From an uncultured Peptococcaceae bacterium (GTDB taxonomy: Bacteria; Bacillota; Desulfotomaculia; Desulfotomaculales; Desulfocucumaceae): a DNA stretch of 18,242 nt. The notes below the pieces were generated by a model that saw only the letters and a program-made list of their open reading frames with translations, did no database searches and was not told the DNA's origin. Both the position numbers and the translations under genes were made by a program. The DNA lies in the NCBI GenBank assembly GCA_958417755.1, contig CATZDY010000050.1, positions 1 through 18,242 of the forward strand, given 5' to 3'. Positions 1 to 6,108 of the stretch are shown here, in pieces. Position 1 is the first letter of the stretch; the number at the start of each line of letters is the position of its first letter.

Positions 1-11
1 GGGTGACGCCT

Positions 12-92
12 ATGGTTACATGGTCAGAAATTTTTACTTTTTGCCTTGTTATCATGGGAGTTATTTCCTTATGCTTCATGCGTAAGAAATAA
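12..92 (+). CDS. Small holin-like type I toxin peptide (26 aa)
   Basis: This very short reading frame encodes 26 residues, starting MVTWSEIFTF and ending in FMRKK. It has a short polar N-terminus, one hydrophobic span (about residues 7-23) and a basic C-terminal tail. That is the layout of the 'putative holin-like toxin' / TxpA-Fst type I toxins of Bacillota, which insert in the membrane and depolarise it when over-produced. The stop is followed by a strong inverted repeat (96-118) and a second hairpin (139-158), and a convergent sigma-A promoter points back at the gene, as in txpA/ratA-like loci. The ATG at 12 follows GGGTGA, a partial Shine-Dalgarno, but only 11 upstream bases are visible, so the promoter lies outside the window. 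Family assignment is by pattern recognition. A chance ORF is possible, but the flanking RNA architecture argues against it. Confidence 0.7.
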   Translation: MVTWSEIFTFCLVIMGVISLCFMRKK

Positions 93-171
93 CCAAGGCC
101 ACCTTTCAAAGGTGGCCTAGTTCGTATATACCGGACTGACCGCCCTGCAAAAAGCGGTAACTCCTCTTTGT
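85..171 (-). ncRNA. Predicted antisense antitoxin RNA of the type I toxin
   Basis: The promoter at 178-206 would start transcription near 171, heading left. The transcript would hold a first hairpin (ACCGC/GCGGT arms at 154-158 and 139-143) and then a perfect 11-bp hairpin (118-108 with 106-96), followed by the T-rich run TTGGTTATTTCTT, where it probably ends near 85. It would overlap the last codons and 3' untranslated part of the toxin mRNA, as RatA-type antitoxins do. The ends are inferred from promoter spacing and the hairpin. The fold and base pairing to the toxin mRNA were judged by eye. Confidence 0.6.
96..118. terminator. Perfect 11-bp hairpin ending the toxin/antisense pair
   Basis: The arms AGGCCACCTTT (96-106) and AAAGGTGGCCT (108-118) are exact complements around a single base, so the real loop is a few bases of the central pairs. 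Read on the minus strand it is followed by TTGGTTATTTCTT, giving a plausible intrinsic terminator for the antisense RNA. On the plus strand the T-run is weaker (TAGTTCG), so the toxin mRNA may end further on, after the 139-158 hairpin. Confidence 0.6.
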
Positions 172-177
172 ATTTAT

Positions 178-206
178 ATGATAACATTGATATTTTTATG
201 CGTCAA
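178..206 (-). promoter_or_regulatory. Sigma-A promoter for the antisense RNA
   Basis: On the minus strand TTGACG (206-201) and TATCAT (183-178) are separated by exactly 17 bases, a near-consensus vegetative promoter. There is no protein gene on this strand between it and the left edge, so its only evident product is the short antisense RNA facing the toxin gene. Confidence 0.7.
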
Positions 207-486
207 GCAAGAACAGATTTAAAATATGGCATGTAAAGACTTAAGTTTATATTTTGACGAGATTTAGGCTAAAAACTAACAATGACTTTTCTAGACTACC
301 TAAAAAAGCGGGAACTATGCACATAGAAATTAAATTATCTTATACTTTTTTGCCTGAATGAGAAGCTGTTACAGGTGGTTTTTAAAAAACAACCTTAGTC
401 GATGTTATGGACACACACAGTGGTCCAACCTCCAAGCTGGAATCAAATATCCATTCCCCATACCTTTGCAATGCTTTGATAAAATG
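207..486. other. AT-rich intergenic stretch downstream of msrAB
   Basis: I see no gene here. The one structure is an imperfect AT-rich inverted repeat at 373-395 (arms AGGTGGTTTTT and AAAAACAACCT, one mismatch) about 90 bases past the msrAB stop. It has no clear T-run on either strand, so it is at best a weak terminator for msrAB. Confidence 0.3.
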
Positions 487-1527
487 TTACGTTCCTTGGG
501 GTTCCTCCAGCAAAGGCAAGTAATCCCCATATCCCTCCTTGGCCATCTCTGCCTGGGGAATAAAACGCAGGGCAGCGCTGTTGATACAATACCGTAAACC
601 CCCGGTTTTTTGAGGACCATCAGTAAATACATGGCCCAAATGGGCATCCCCGCCCCGGCTGCGCACTTCCACACGCCGCATGCTATGGGAATGATCCGCG
701 TGTTCTGTCACCACCTGGGGGTCAAGGGGTTTGCTAAAAGCAGGCCAACCGCACCCAGAGTCAAATTTATCCGCAGAAGCGAACAAAGGTTCTCCGGTGG
801 TAATGTCCACGTAAATGCCCGGTTCAAAATGGTTCCAGTAAGTATTTTGAAAAGGAGGTTCAGTTTGATTTTGTTGGGTCACTGCATATTGTAAAGGGGT
901 CAGTTCTTGGGCCAACTGCTTGTCAGCGGGTTTTGGATAGGTAGGAGAAGCATCCTTTTGCTCCCTGGCCTGTTGGGCATGTTCCAACAAAGTTCGGGGA
1001 ATGTGGCAATATCCTCCGGGGTTTTTTTGTAAATATTGCTGATGGTATTCTTCTGCTAAAAAATAATTTTGCAAGGGTTTGAATTCAATGGCCAAAGGTT
1101 TTTGCACTTGTTTGGCCAATTTTGCCAAGGAAGCCTGGATAATGGGCCTATGATCAGGATTGGTGTAATAAATGCCTGTGCGGTATTGATCACCCACATC
1201 ATGCCCTTGGCGGTTCACACTGGTGGGATCAATGGATTGATAAAATAAATCCAACAAGAATTCCAGGGAAATCACCTGGGGCTGATACACCACATGCACT
1301 GTTTCCGCATATCCGGTGGTATGGGTACAAATCTCCTCATAGGTAGGGGCAGGGGTTAGCCCGTTGGCATAGCCCACATCTGTGCTGACAACCCCAGGCA
1401 AGTGATTCAGATATTCCTGGGTCCCCCAAAAGCAACCGCCAGCCAAATAAATTTCCGCCTGATCCTCCTGTAGCTCCTTTCTAGCAATCCGTTCAATGGT
1501 ATGGGGTACACTTTTCTCTTTAGGCAT
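487..1527 (-). CDS. msrAB: Bifunctional peptide methionine sulfoxide reductase MsrA-MsrB
   Basis: This is a two-domain repair enzyme that reduces both stereoisomers of methionine sulfoxide in proteins and free methionine, recycled by thioredoxin. The MsrA domain (about residues 24-180) has the GCFWG active site with catalytic Cys32 and a likely resolving Cys174 in GGYCHI. The MsrB domain (about 207-325) has GCGWPAF (Cys259, probable resolving Cys) and RYCIN with catalytic Cys314. It uses Cys rather than selenocysteine. The CxxC zinc-binding pairs of many MsrB proteins are absent. There is no signal peptide, so it is cytosolic. The length of 346 residues fits Bacillota fusions in the A-then-B order. 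The start is supported by AAGGAGGG about ten bases upstream of the ATG. It stands alone, with the nearest genes divergent or unrelated. Confidence 0.95.
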   Translation of the reverse strand: MPKEKSVPHTIERIARKELQEDQAEIYLAGGCFWGTQEYLNHLPGVVSTDVGYANGLTPAPTYEEICTHTTGYAETVHVVYQPQVISLEFLLDLFYQSIDPTSVNRQGHDVGDQYRTGIYYTNPDHRPIIQASLAKLAKQVQKPLAIEFKPLQNYFLAEEYHQQYLQKNPGGYCHIPRTLLEHAQQAREQKDASPTYPKPADKQLAQELTPLQYAVTQQNQTEPPFQNTYWNHFEPGIYVDITTGEPLFASADKFDSGCGWPAFSKPLDPQVVTEHADHSHSMRRVEVRSRGGDAHLGHVFTDGPQKTGGLRYCINSAALRFIPQAEMAKEGYGDYLPLLEEPQGT

Positions 1528-2191
1528 GCTTGCTTCCCTCCTTCGTATGCTTTGTCACCTCATTGTAACGTTTTCCAGGTATCAAAAAAAGATAAGGACC
1601 CAGAGCTCATCATTCTATTCCCTAGGGGTAAGGCAATGTGATTCATCCTTTGTTTTACCATGGAAATCATTATGCCGAAATCATGATCCAAGGCCAACCA
1701 GAGGCCTGATTACCAGTGCATTTGCCAAAACTTATTCATTGTCCTACCAAGCCACGGGGTTGACGCCATACCCACAATAAAGCTCAATGATAATTCTCTA
1801 TATATGATATGGAACAATTGCTCCCAGCTGCCAAAAAATGGGCACCTTTCCTTGGCTCCGATAAAACTAGGCTTTCCCAGATGGTAAACAATTATTTTTA
1901 ATTCCTATGTTTTTTCCTTGGTTTTGATTTTTTACTCAAGCCTCCCATGCCCAATTCTTATTTCCTTGCAGCCTTTCCTTTTAGCTTAACAAAAAAATCT
2001 TTCTCCAAACTGCTTTACCAAACAAGGACTTAGGCCCCCAAAAAACGAATCTTTTTTAAGAAGGTTTTCCCAAATATTGCATATCTATTGGATGCATTTT
2101 TATGTCATCCCCCAAAAGCCCTGCAATATACACGATTTAGACAAATGCAACATAAGCCTAAGGGCCTAAAAAATCGAGAGGAGCAAGATGG
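1528..2191. other. 664-bp intergenic region without a convincing gene
   Basis: This gap separates the divergently transcribed msrAB and the lipoprotein gene. It is AT-rich and pyrimidine-rich on the plus strand, with frequent stops in all frames. I find no open frame with a good ribosome binding site, no RNA gene and no strong hairpin. The only functional elements are the msrAB ribosome binding site at its left end and GAGAGGAG before the lipoprotein start at its right end. No clear sigma-A promoter was found for either gene. Confidence 0.4.
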
Positions 2192-2617
2192 TTGAAAAAA
2201 TTACTTATTCTCATGATAATGGGCTTCCTGCTGTTATGCCTTGGGGCTTGCCAGCACAACAACACAACTGCCCCTGATACCCTGCCCCAAAACCAGCCCG
2301 AACCGGTTCTGCAAGGACCCATTTGGCCCACAAACACCTTTTTCGATGGGTTTCCCAAGGCAACGGAACAGGTGGACAGTGTACATGCCAATGCAGAAAA
2401 GACAAGTTGCACCATTGGCATTGACTCCATGTCCTATGAGGATTGTGAACAATGGGTAAGCCGTTTAAAAGAAGCTGGGGTTGTATTTGCCACGGATGGA
2501 GAAAAGAAAAATGATACGGTTACCTTCATTGGGGCCAAAGACAATGTAAATCTCATCATTACCTGGAATGACACGGACTTTGCGGATCACCGCTTGATTA
2601 TCAATTTTTATCAATAA
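2192..2617 (+). CDS. Small secreted lipoprotein, DUF6591-like
   Basis: This 141-residue protein has a Sec/lipoprotein signal: MKKLL, a hydrophobic stretch to residue 16, then the lipobox LGAC with Cys20 as the lipidated residue. It would therefore be anchored on the outer face of the membrane. A low-complexity linker rich in N, T, P and Q (about 21-40) leads to a globular domain of about 100 residues. Its pattern (WP near the start, then alternating strands and the segment SYEDCEQWVSRLKEAGVVF) resembles DUF6591 domains of clostridial lipoproteins; this resemblance is from memory. Function is unknown. The start is TTG, chosen because GAGAGGAG lies about ten bases upstream and only this frame gives a signal peptide. 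The acetyltransferase gene follows 83 bases downstream on the same strand and may share its transcript. Confidence 0.8.
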   Translation: MKKLLILMIMGFLLLCLGACQHNNTTAPDTLPQNQPEPVLQGPIWPTNTFFDGFPKATEQVDSVHANAEKTSCTIGIDSMSYEDCEQWVSRLKEAGVVFATDGEKKNDTVTFIGAKDNVNLIITWNDTDFADHRLIINFYQ

Positions 2618-2700
2618 GCCATTTGACAGGAATTTGAATGTTATCAACTGCTTTGCAAAAAAAGTTCATTGTTGTTCCTTTTATCAGGGAGGTCATTGGT

Positions 2701-3210
2701 ATGGACATTAGAAAAGCTACAGTACATGATGTGCAGGATATGAGCCGCATCCATGCCTTGAGCTGGAAGGAAGCTTATAAAGGACTGGTTCCCCAGCTAT
2801 ATTTGGATGACTTGCAAGAAGATTTTTGGGTTACAGGCTTTCAAAATTGGCTGCAAAACGGTTTCATCACAGCCCAACTTATCTTCGATGGTTCCATTCC
2901 CGTGGGTTGCGCCACCTATGGAAAATCCCGGGACAATACTTTGCCGGATTGGGGAGAAATTTATTCCTTTTATTTGCTGCCCAGTTATTCTGGAAAGGGA
3001 TTTAGCCACGCCTTGCTTACAAGTACCTTAAAAGATTTAAAACAAGCTGGATTCTACAATATCTACCTTTGGATACTCATCAACAATGAAAGGGCGCAAA
3101 GTTTTTTTCATAACATGGGATTTCAAAAAACCAAGGATGAATGTTCCACTGAAATCTTAGGAACCTGTTTTGTGGATATACGTTTTGTTATCTGCTTTGA
3201 TGAGGAATGA
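2701..3210 (+). CDS. GNAT-family N-acetyltransferase
   Basis: This 169-residue protein has the GCN5-related acetyltransferase fold and would move an acetyl group from acetyl-CoA to an amine. Visible marks are the N-terminal strand-helix MDIRKATVHDVQDMSRIHA, the segment EIYSFYLLPSYSGKGFSHALL (about residues 81-101), which matches the acetyl-CoA-binding motif A with its Q/R-x-x-G-x-G/A loop in the variant form YSGKGFS, and the C-terminal NERAQSFFHNMGF, typical of motif B. The substrate cannot be predicted. The frame opens further upstream at 2638, but the ATG at 2701 has GGGAGGT seven bases before it and begins exactly at the family's usual N-terminus. It may be co-transcribed with the preceding lipoprotein gene. 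Confidence 0.88.
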   Translation: MDIRKATVHDVQDMSRIHALSWKEAYKGLVPQLYLDDLQEDFWVTGFQNWLQNGFITAQLIFDGSIPVGCATYGKSRDNTLPDWGEIYSFYLLPSYSGKGFSHALLTSTLKDLKQAGFYNIYLWILINNERAQSFFHNMGFQKTKDECSTEILGTCFVDIRFVICFDEE

Positions 3211-3276
3211 TAGTGCGAGGAAAAAGCGGCACAAATCCCTTCTTGGTTAAATTTTATATACTCCCTCTTTAAACAA

Positions 3277-3308
3277 CTAATCCCACCCTAATTATACGGT
3301 GGGATTAG
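3277..3308 (-). terminator. Perfect 11-bp hairpin between convergent genes
   Basis: The arms CTAATCCCACC (3277-3287) and GGTGGGATTAG (3298-3308) are exact complements around a 10-base loop. On the minus strand the stem is followed by TTGTTTAAAG, a moderately U-rich tail, so it most likely ends leftward transcription from the Rrf2 gene. On the plus strand no T-run follows, but it could still help stop the acetyltransferase message. Confidence 0.5.
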
Positions 3309-3524
3309 CAGGCCGTCATAATATGCTTTAAACAACACTTCCATGCCATGGCTTGAATGTTCTTTTTTTCGTACAGAAATCATCTTGCCATGCAATATTC
3401 CCCCAAGGCAACAAACAATTTTCCTCTGCCCTGTCCAATAAACCGCTCCTTTACCTTTACAGGCAACGTTTTTTAGACAACTTTCAACTGGACAAACAAA
3501 AGAAATGGTACCCCTTGCCTCCAA
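3288..3524 (-). CDS. Doubtful small ORF following the Rrf2 gene
   Basis: A 78-residue frame opens with TTG right after the Rrf2 stop codon. The last codons of the Rrf2 gene contain AGGAGGAGG, seven bases before this TTG, a good coupling signal. Against it: the stop lies in the loop of the terminator-like hairpin, the protein (Cys-rich in its first half, no signal peptide, no domain I recognise) resembles no family known to me, and the start codon is weak. It may equally be a chance frame in a 3' untranslated region. Confidence 0.2.
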   Translation of the reverse strand: MEARGTISFVCPVESCLKNVACKGKGAVYWTGQRKIVCCLGGILHGKMISVRKKEHSSHGMEVLFKAYYDGLLIPPYN

Positions 3525-3526
3525 GC

Positions 3527-3964
3527 TCAGGCCTCCTCCTGGGGCGCACTGTTATCCCAAAAGATACGCTTGTCAATATCTTGGATGGTGATTTCCTCCA
3601 ATCTGCATTTACACAAATCATCCAAGTCTTGGTAAATGCTTTCCATAATATCCCCCATGCCTGCAGCCACCAGGCATTTCATTTCCGCATTGCCTGATTT
3701 CCAAGAGGCTGATACCAAGCGAACATCCACAGCCTCGTCCACTTGGCGCAGGGTCACAATGGCTGGATCTTTTTGAAAACAATATCCCCCATCCACCCCT
3801 TCTTTGGTGGTCACAAGCCCTGCTTTTTTTAATTTGGCCATCACCTTGCGGATACGGGCCGGATTAGTACAAACATTTTTAGCCAAAGCCTCGCTGGATA
3901 TGATGGCTGCCTTATGGTTCAAATACACCAAAGCATGGACTGCAATGGCAAATTCACTGGTCAT
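3527..3964 (-). CDS. Rrf2-family transcriptional regulator
   Basis: This 145-residue winged-helix regulator belongs to the Rrf2/IscR/CymR/NsrR group. The N-terminal MTSEFAIAVHALVYLNHK and the helix-turn-helix segment SSEALAKNVCTNPARIRKVM (about residues 23-42), followed by the wing KEGVDGGYCF, are typical of the family. Cysteines sit at 32, 62, 97, 118 and 120. The C97/C118/C120 set is not the IscR cluster spacing (C-x5-C-x5-C), so thiol or another ligand sensing is as likely as an Fe-S cluster. AAAGGGGAT precedes the ATG. Its promoter overlaps a palindrome that probably is its own operator, and the same signature lies before the adjacent rhodanese gene upstream, which makes that gene a probable target. 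The effector is unknown; sulfur species are inferred from context. Confidence 0.9.
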   Translation of the reverse strand: MTSEFAIAVHALVYLNHKAAIISSEALAKNVCTNPARIRKVMAKLKKAGLVTTKEGVDGGYCFQKDPAIVTLRQVDEAVDVRLVSASWKSGNAEMKCLVAAGMGDIMESIYQDLDDLCKCRLEEITIQDIDKRIFWDNSAPQEEA

Positions 3965-3990
3965 GACCGAATCCCCTTTGTTCTTTACTG

Positions 3991-4030
3991 TTAACTGTAA
4001 TGATAGTTTACACAGTTAAAAAAATCAAGT
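3991..4030 (-). promoter_or_regulatory. Rrf2-gene promoter with overlapping palindromic operator
   Basis: On the minus strand TTGATT (4028-4023) and TATCAT (4005-4000) are 17 bases apart. The 8-bp inverted repeat TTAACTGT (3991-3998) and ACAGTTAA (4012-4019), spacer 13, brackets the -10 box, so a bound dimer would block RNA polymerase. The order ACTTGA-N6-TAACTGT-N10-ATTACA recurs unchanged in the rhodanese promoter. Confidence 0.75.
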
Positions 4031-4099
4031 TTTTAACTGAAAAACAAAGGAAATAGGGGGCAAGATTTTTCCCAAGGAAATGTTTGAATCCTATTGGTT

Positions 4100-4531
4100 T
4101 TAAGAATCACCAGCAACTGTTTCATAGGGCCAGTCTTGGATTCCTCCTAAATCGTAGACCTGGGTATAGCCCAAGGCCGCCAATTTTTCCGCTGCCTGGC
4201 GGCTTCTCACCCCAGTTCTACAATACACTAAAATTTCGGCATTCAGATCTGGCAGCAAAGCCGGAGGAGTTTGGGTAATGGTTTCATTGGGAATCAACAC
4301 AGCCTGGGGAATATGCTTTTCCTTGTATTCCTCTGGGGTACGCACATCCACAACAATGACTTGGGGATTTTCCTCCATTCTTTGTTTGGCTTCCCCTGGG
4401 GTTATTTGGTGGAACTGGGCTGCAACATTGGTTTGATTGCTTTGGGAGTCAGGGCTCCCTGCAGTACAAGCTGTGCATAAAGCCACAAGCAAAACAAATA
4501 GCAGTCCCCAAAGCCATTTTCTAGGGTTCAT
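4100..4531 (-). CDS. Rhodanese-domain lipoprotein
   Basis: This 143-residue exported sulfurtransferase has an N-terminal hydrophobic signal (about residues 6-18) and the lipobox-like sequence ALCTAC, where Cys22 is the likeliest lipidated residue and Cys19 the alternative. A single rhodanese domain fills about residues 40-138, with VVDVRTPEEYKEKHIPQAV and the active-site loop CRTGVRS bearing catalytic Cys104. Such domains move sulfane sulfur between thiosulfate or persulfide donors and thiol acceptors. Here it would act on the outer membrane face, possibly on sulfide, thiosulfate or oxidised thiols. AAGGAGG lies seven bases before the ATG. It has its own promoter and lies upstream of the Rrf2 regulator gene on the same strand, with matching operator signatures. 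The physiological substrate is not known. Confidence 0.9.
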   Translation of the reverse strand: MNPRKWLWGLLFVLLVALCTACTAGSPDSQSNQTNVAAQFHQITPGEAKQRMEENPQVIVVDVRTPEEYKEKHIPQAVLIPNETITQTPPALLPDLNAEILVYCRTGVRSRQAAEKLAALGYTQVYDLGGIQDWPYETVAGDS

Positions 4532-4548
4532 GGTGAACCTCCTTAAAC

Positions 4549-4610
4549 TGTATATACAATCATTACATTTTATATTGTAATTTTATTGATTACAGTTATA
4601 CTTGTCAAGT
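4549..4610 (-). promoter_or_regulatory. Rhodanese-gene promoter with Rrf2-like operator and extra half-sites
   Basis: On the minus strand TTGACA (4608-4603) and TAAAAT (4585-4580) are 17 bases apart. Within it ACTTGA (4610-4605), TAACTGT (4598-4592) and ATTACA (4581-4576) have the same spacings as in the Rrf2-gene promoter. Alternating ATTACA/TGTAAT half-sites lie at 4562-4567, 4576-4581 and 4589-4594, and a perfect palindrome TGTATATACA lies at 4549-4558, between the promoter and the start codon. Confidence 0.75.
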
Positions 4611-4785
4611 CTCTTTTTCCACTGGCTCTGCTGCATCCTATTTTCCCCCCAACTGAGCGCTCCCCATCAAAAGCCTTTGCTACATGCCAATAGACCTTTG
4701 CAGTGCCTTCTTCTTGGTAAAGCTATTTGACATGCATGGCAGCTGAAATTACACCATTGGAAAAGGAAATTGGTATGGGAACAGA

Positions 4786-6108
4786 TCATTGTACAAGGTC
4801 TGGGGGCTTTTTCTTTTGGTTTATAATCGGGTCCAGGGCTTTGCTCAACAACACATAGGAACCACAAGCCACCATCATGGCAATGACTGGGGCCAGGAAA
4901 AAATCCTCTTGCAAGGAAAAAAAGCCCACCAGGCTTCCCAAAACCCATGGGGGCAGGGACAGCCAGTTCACAGTCCTGTGTTCCTTGCTGTGTTTGACCA
5001 GGAAGAATTCACCCATGATCATCCCCGGAACCGGAGGAACGAACACGGAAATCAAGGTAATAATGGGAATCCAGTATTGTAAAGCCCCTAATGAAGCAAA
5101 GGCTGCGGCTAAACCAGAAATCATATAGGCCACAGTACGATGGGACAGATTTCCCTCCACAGCTGTGCCCTGAAAAATATTTTGCACTGCTAAGCTGCCG
5201 CCATAAATATTGTTGTCTTGGGTGGTCCACAAACAAAAAACCGTGCACAACAAAGCGGGAATTGCTAAACCCAAGCTGGCCACACCCACGGTAAAATCAC
5301 TGCTCCCACTGGCCTGGGCTACCAAAATGCCCCCCACATTGAACAAAAAAAGTCCAAGCAAATAGGCTGGCAACATGATGCCCCACACTTCTTTTTTTCT
5401 TTTGGCAAAACGGCAGATATCTGGCGCCACAGTACAAGCAAACATGAAGTTGCCAATCACAGCTGTTGTGGCAGTGGTAAAGGTCATGGTACCCAAAGAA
5501 TGGTAGGTGCTGATACATTGAAAGCCCTGGGTTTTTAAACCCAAAAGCAAAACCCACAAAAAAGCCAAGCCTAAAGCCAAGGGTACCACAATCCGGCTCA
5601 GTAGCTCCAGGCCTTGCCAGCCATACGCTGCGGATAAAGCCCAAGTCGCCACAGCCAGAACAGCCAGCACGGGCACGGGCAGTGGACAACCGGGAAATAC
5701 GGATAAAATCATGCGGGCAAAGGTATCTCCATTTAAGCCAATCCAATTGATGCTCAATAGGATAATGCAAATTGAAAAAATGGCGGAAGCCCTTTGGCCA
5801 AATACCTGGCGGGAAAGAAAGGAGGTGGACCAACCGGTTTGGCAAGCAATGCTGCCCATGATACCACCAATTCCAAGCAAAATGCTGTTGCCCAAAAGAC
5901 AAGCCCCCACTGCTGGCCAGAAAGGCATGGCATACCCCACCTTTGCCCCTATCACAAAGCAAGAAAGGGCCACCATGTACCCGGTTGTGACAAAAAACAA
6001 GGGCACAGCATGCTTTCGGCGATTGCAAGGCACTGGAGAAAAGGCATATTCATATAAATTAGCCTGGGGGATTTTTACCCCCTTTGCTGCTTTAAACATG
6101 CTCCTCAT
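4786..6108 (-). CDS. codB: CodB-type cytosine/nucleobase permease (NCS1 family)
   Basis: This 440-residue membrane protein has about twelve hydrophobic spans and belongs to the nucleobase-cation-symport-1 family, which imports cytosine, purines or related bases with a proton or sodium ion. The N-terminal YEYAFSPVPCNRRK precedes TM1, the segment MPFWPAVGACLLGNSILLGI follows, APDICRFAKRKKE sits mid-protein after TM6, and LWTTQDNNIYGG is the CodB-subfamily signature in TM8. The C-terminus is cytosolic and basic (NQKKKPPD). The start at 6108 overlaps the end of the diguanylate cyclase gene by 17 bases and has AAGGG seven bases upstream; an in-frame ATG at 6099 is the alternative. The overlap implies translational coupling with that sensor. 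No codA (cytosine deaminase) is present nearby, so the exact base carried is uncertain. Confidence 0.88.
   Translation of the reverse strand: MRSMFKAAKGVKIPQANLYEYAFSPVPCNRRKHAVPLFFVTTGYMVALSCFVIGAKVGYAMPFWPAVGACLLGNSILLGIGGIMGSIACQTGWSTSFLSRQVFGQRASAIFSICIILLSINWIGLNGDTFARMILSVFPGCPLPVPVLAVLAVATWALSAAYGWQGLELLSRIVVPLALGLAFLWVLLLGLKTQGFQCISTYHSLGTMTFTTATTAVIGNFMFACTVAPDICRFAKRKKEVWGIMLPAYLLGLFLFNVGGILVAQASGSSDFTVGVASLGLAIPALLCTVFCLWTTQDNNIYGGSLAVQNIFQGTAVEGNLSHRTVAYMISGLAAAFASLGALQYWIPIITLISVFVPPVPGMIMGEFFLVKHSKEHRTVNWLSLPPWVLGSLVGFFSLQEDFFLAPVIAMMVACGSYVLLSKALDPIINQKKKPPDLVQ

Noticed and set aside
373..395. AT-rich inverted repeat as the msrAB terminator
   Set aside because: The stem has a mismatch in either strand and is followed by no T-run in the msrAB direction.
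1562..1568. The heptamer ATTGTAA/TTACAAT upstream of msrAB, also near 4574, 11602 and 14229, as a shared regulator box
   Set aside because: The same heptamer occurs several times inside coding DNA (near 886, 5072, 14373), so it is not specific to promoters.
5297..6028. A 243-codon frame on the same strand as the permease gene
   Set aside because: It is a shifted-frame shadow of the CodB-like gene; its composition reflects the hydrophobic codons of the real frame.
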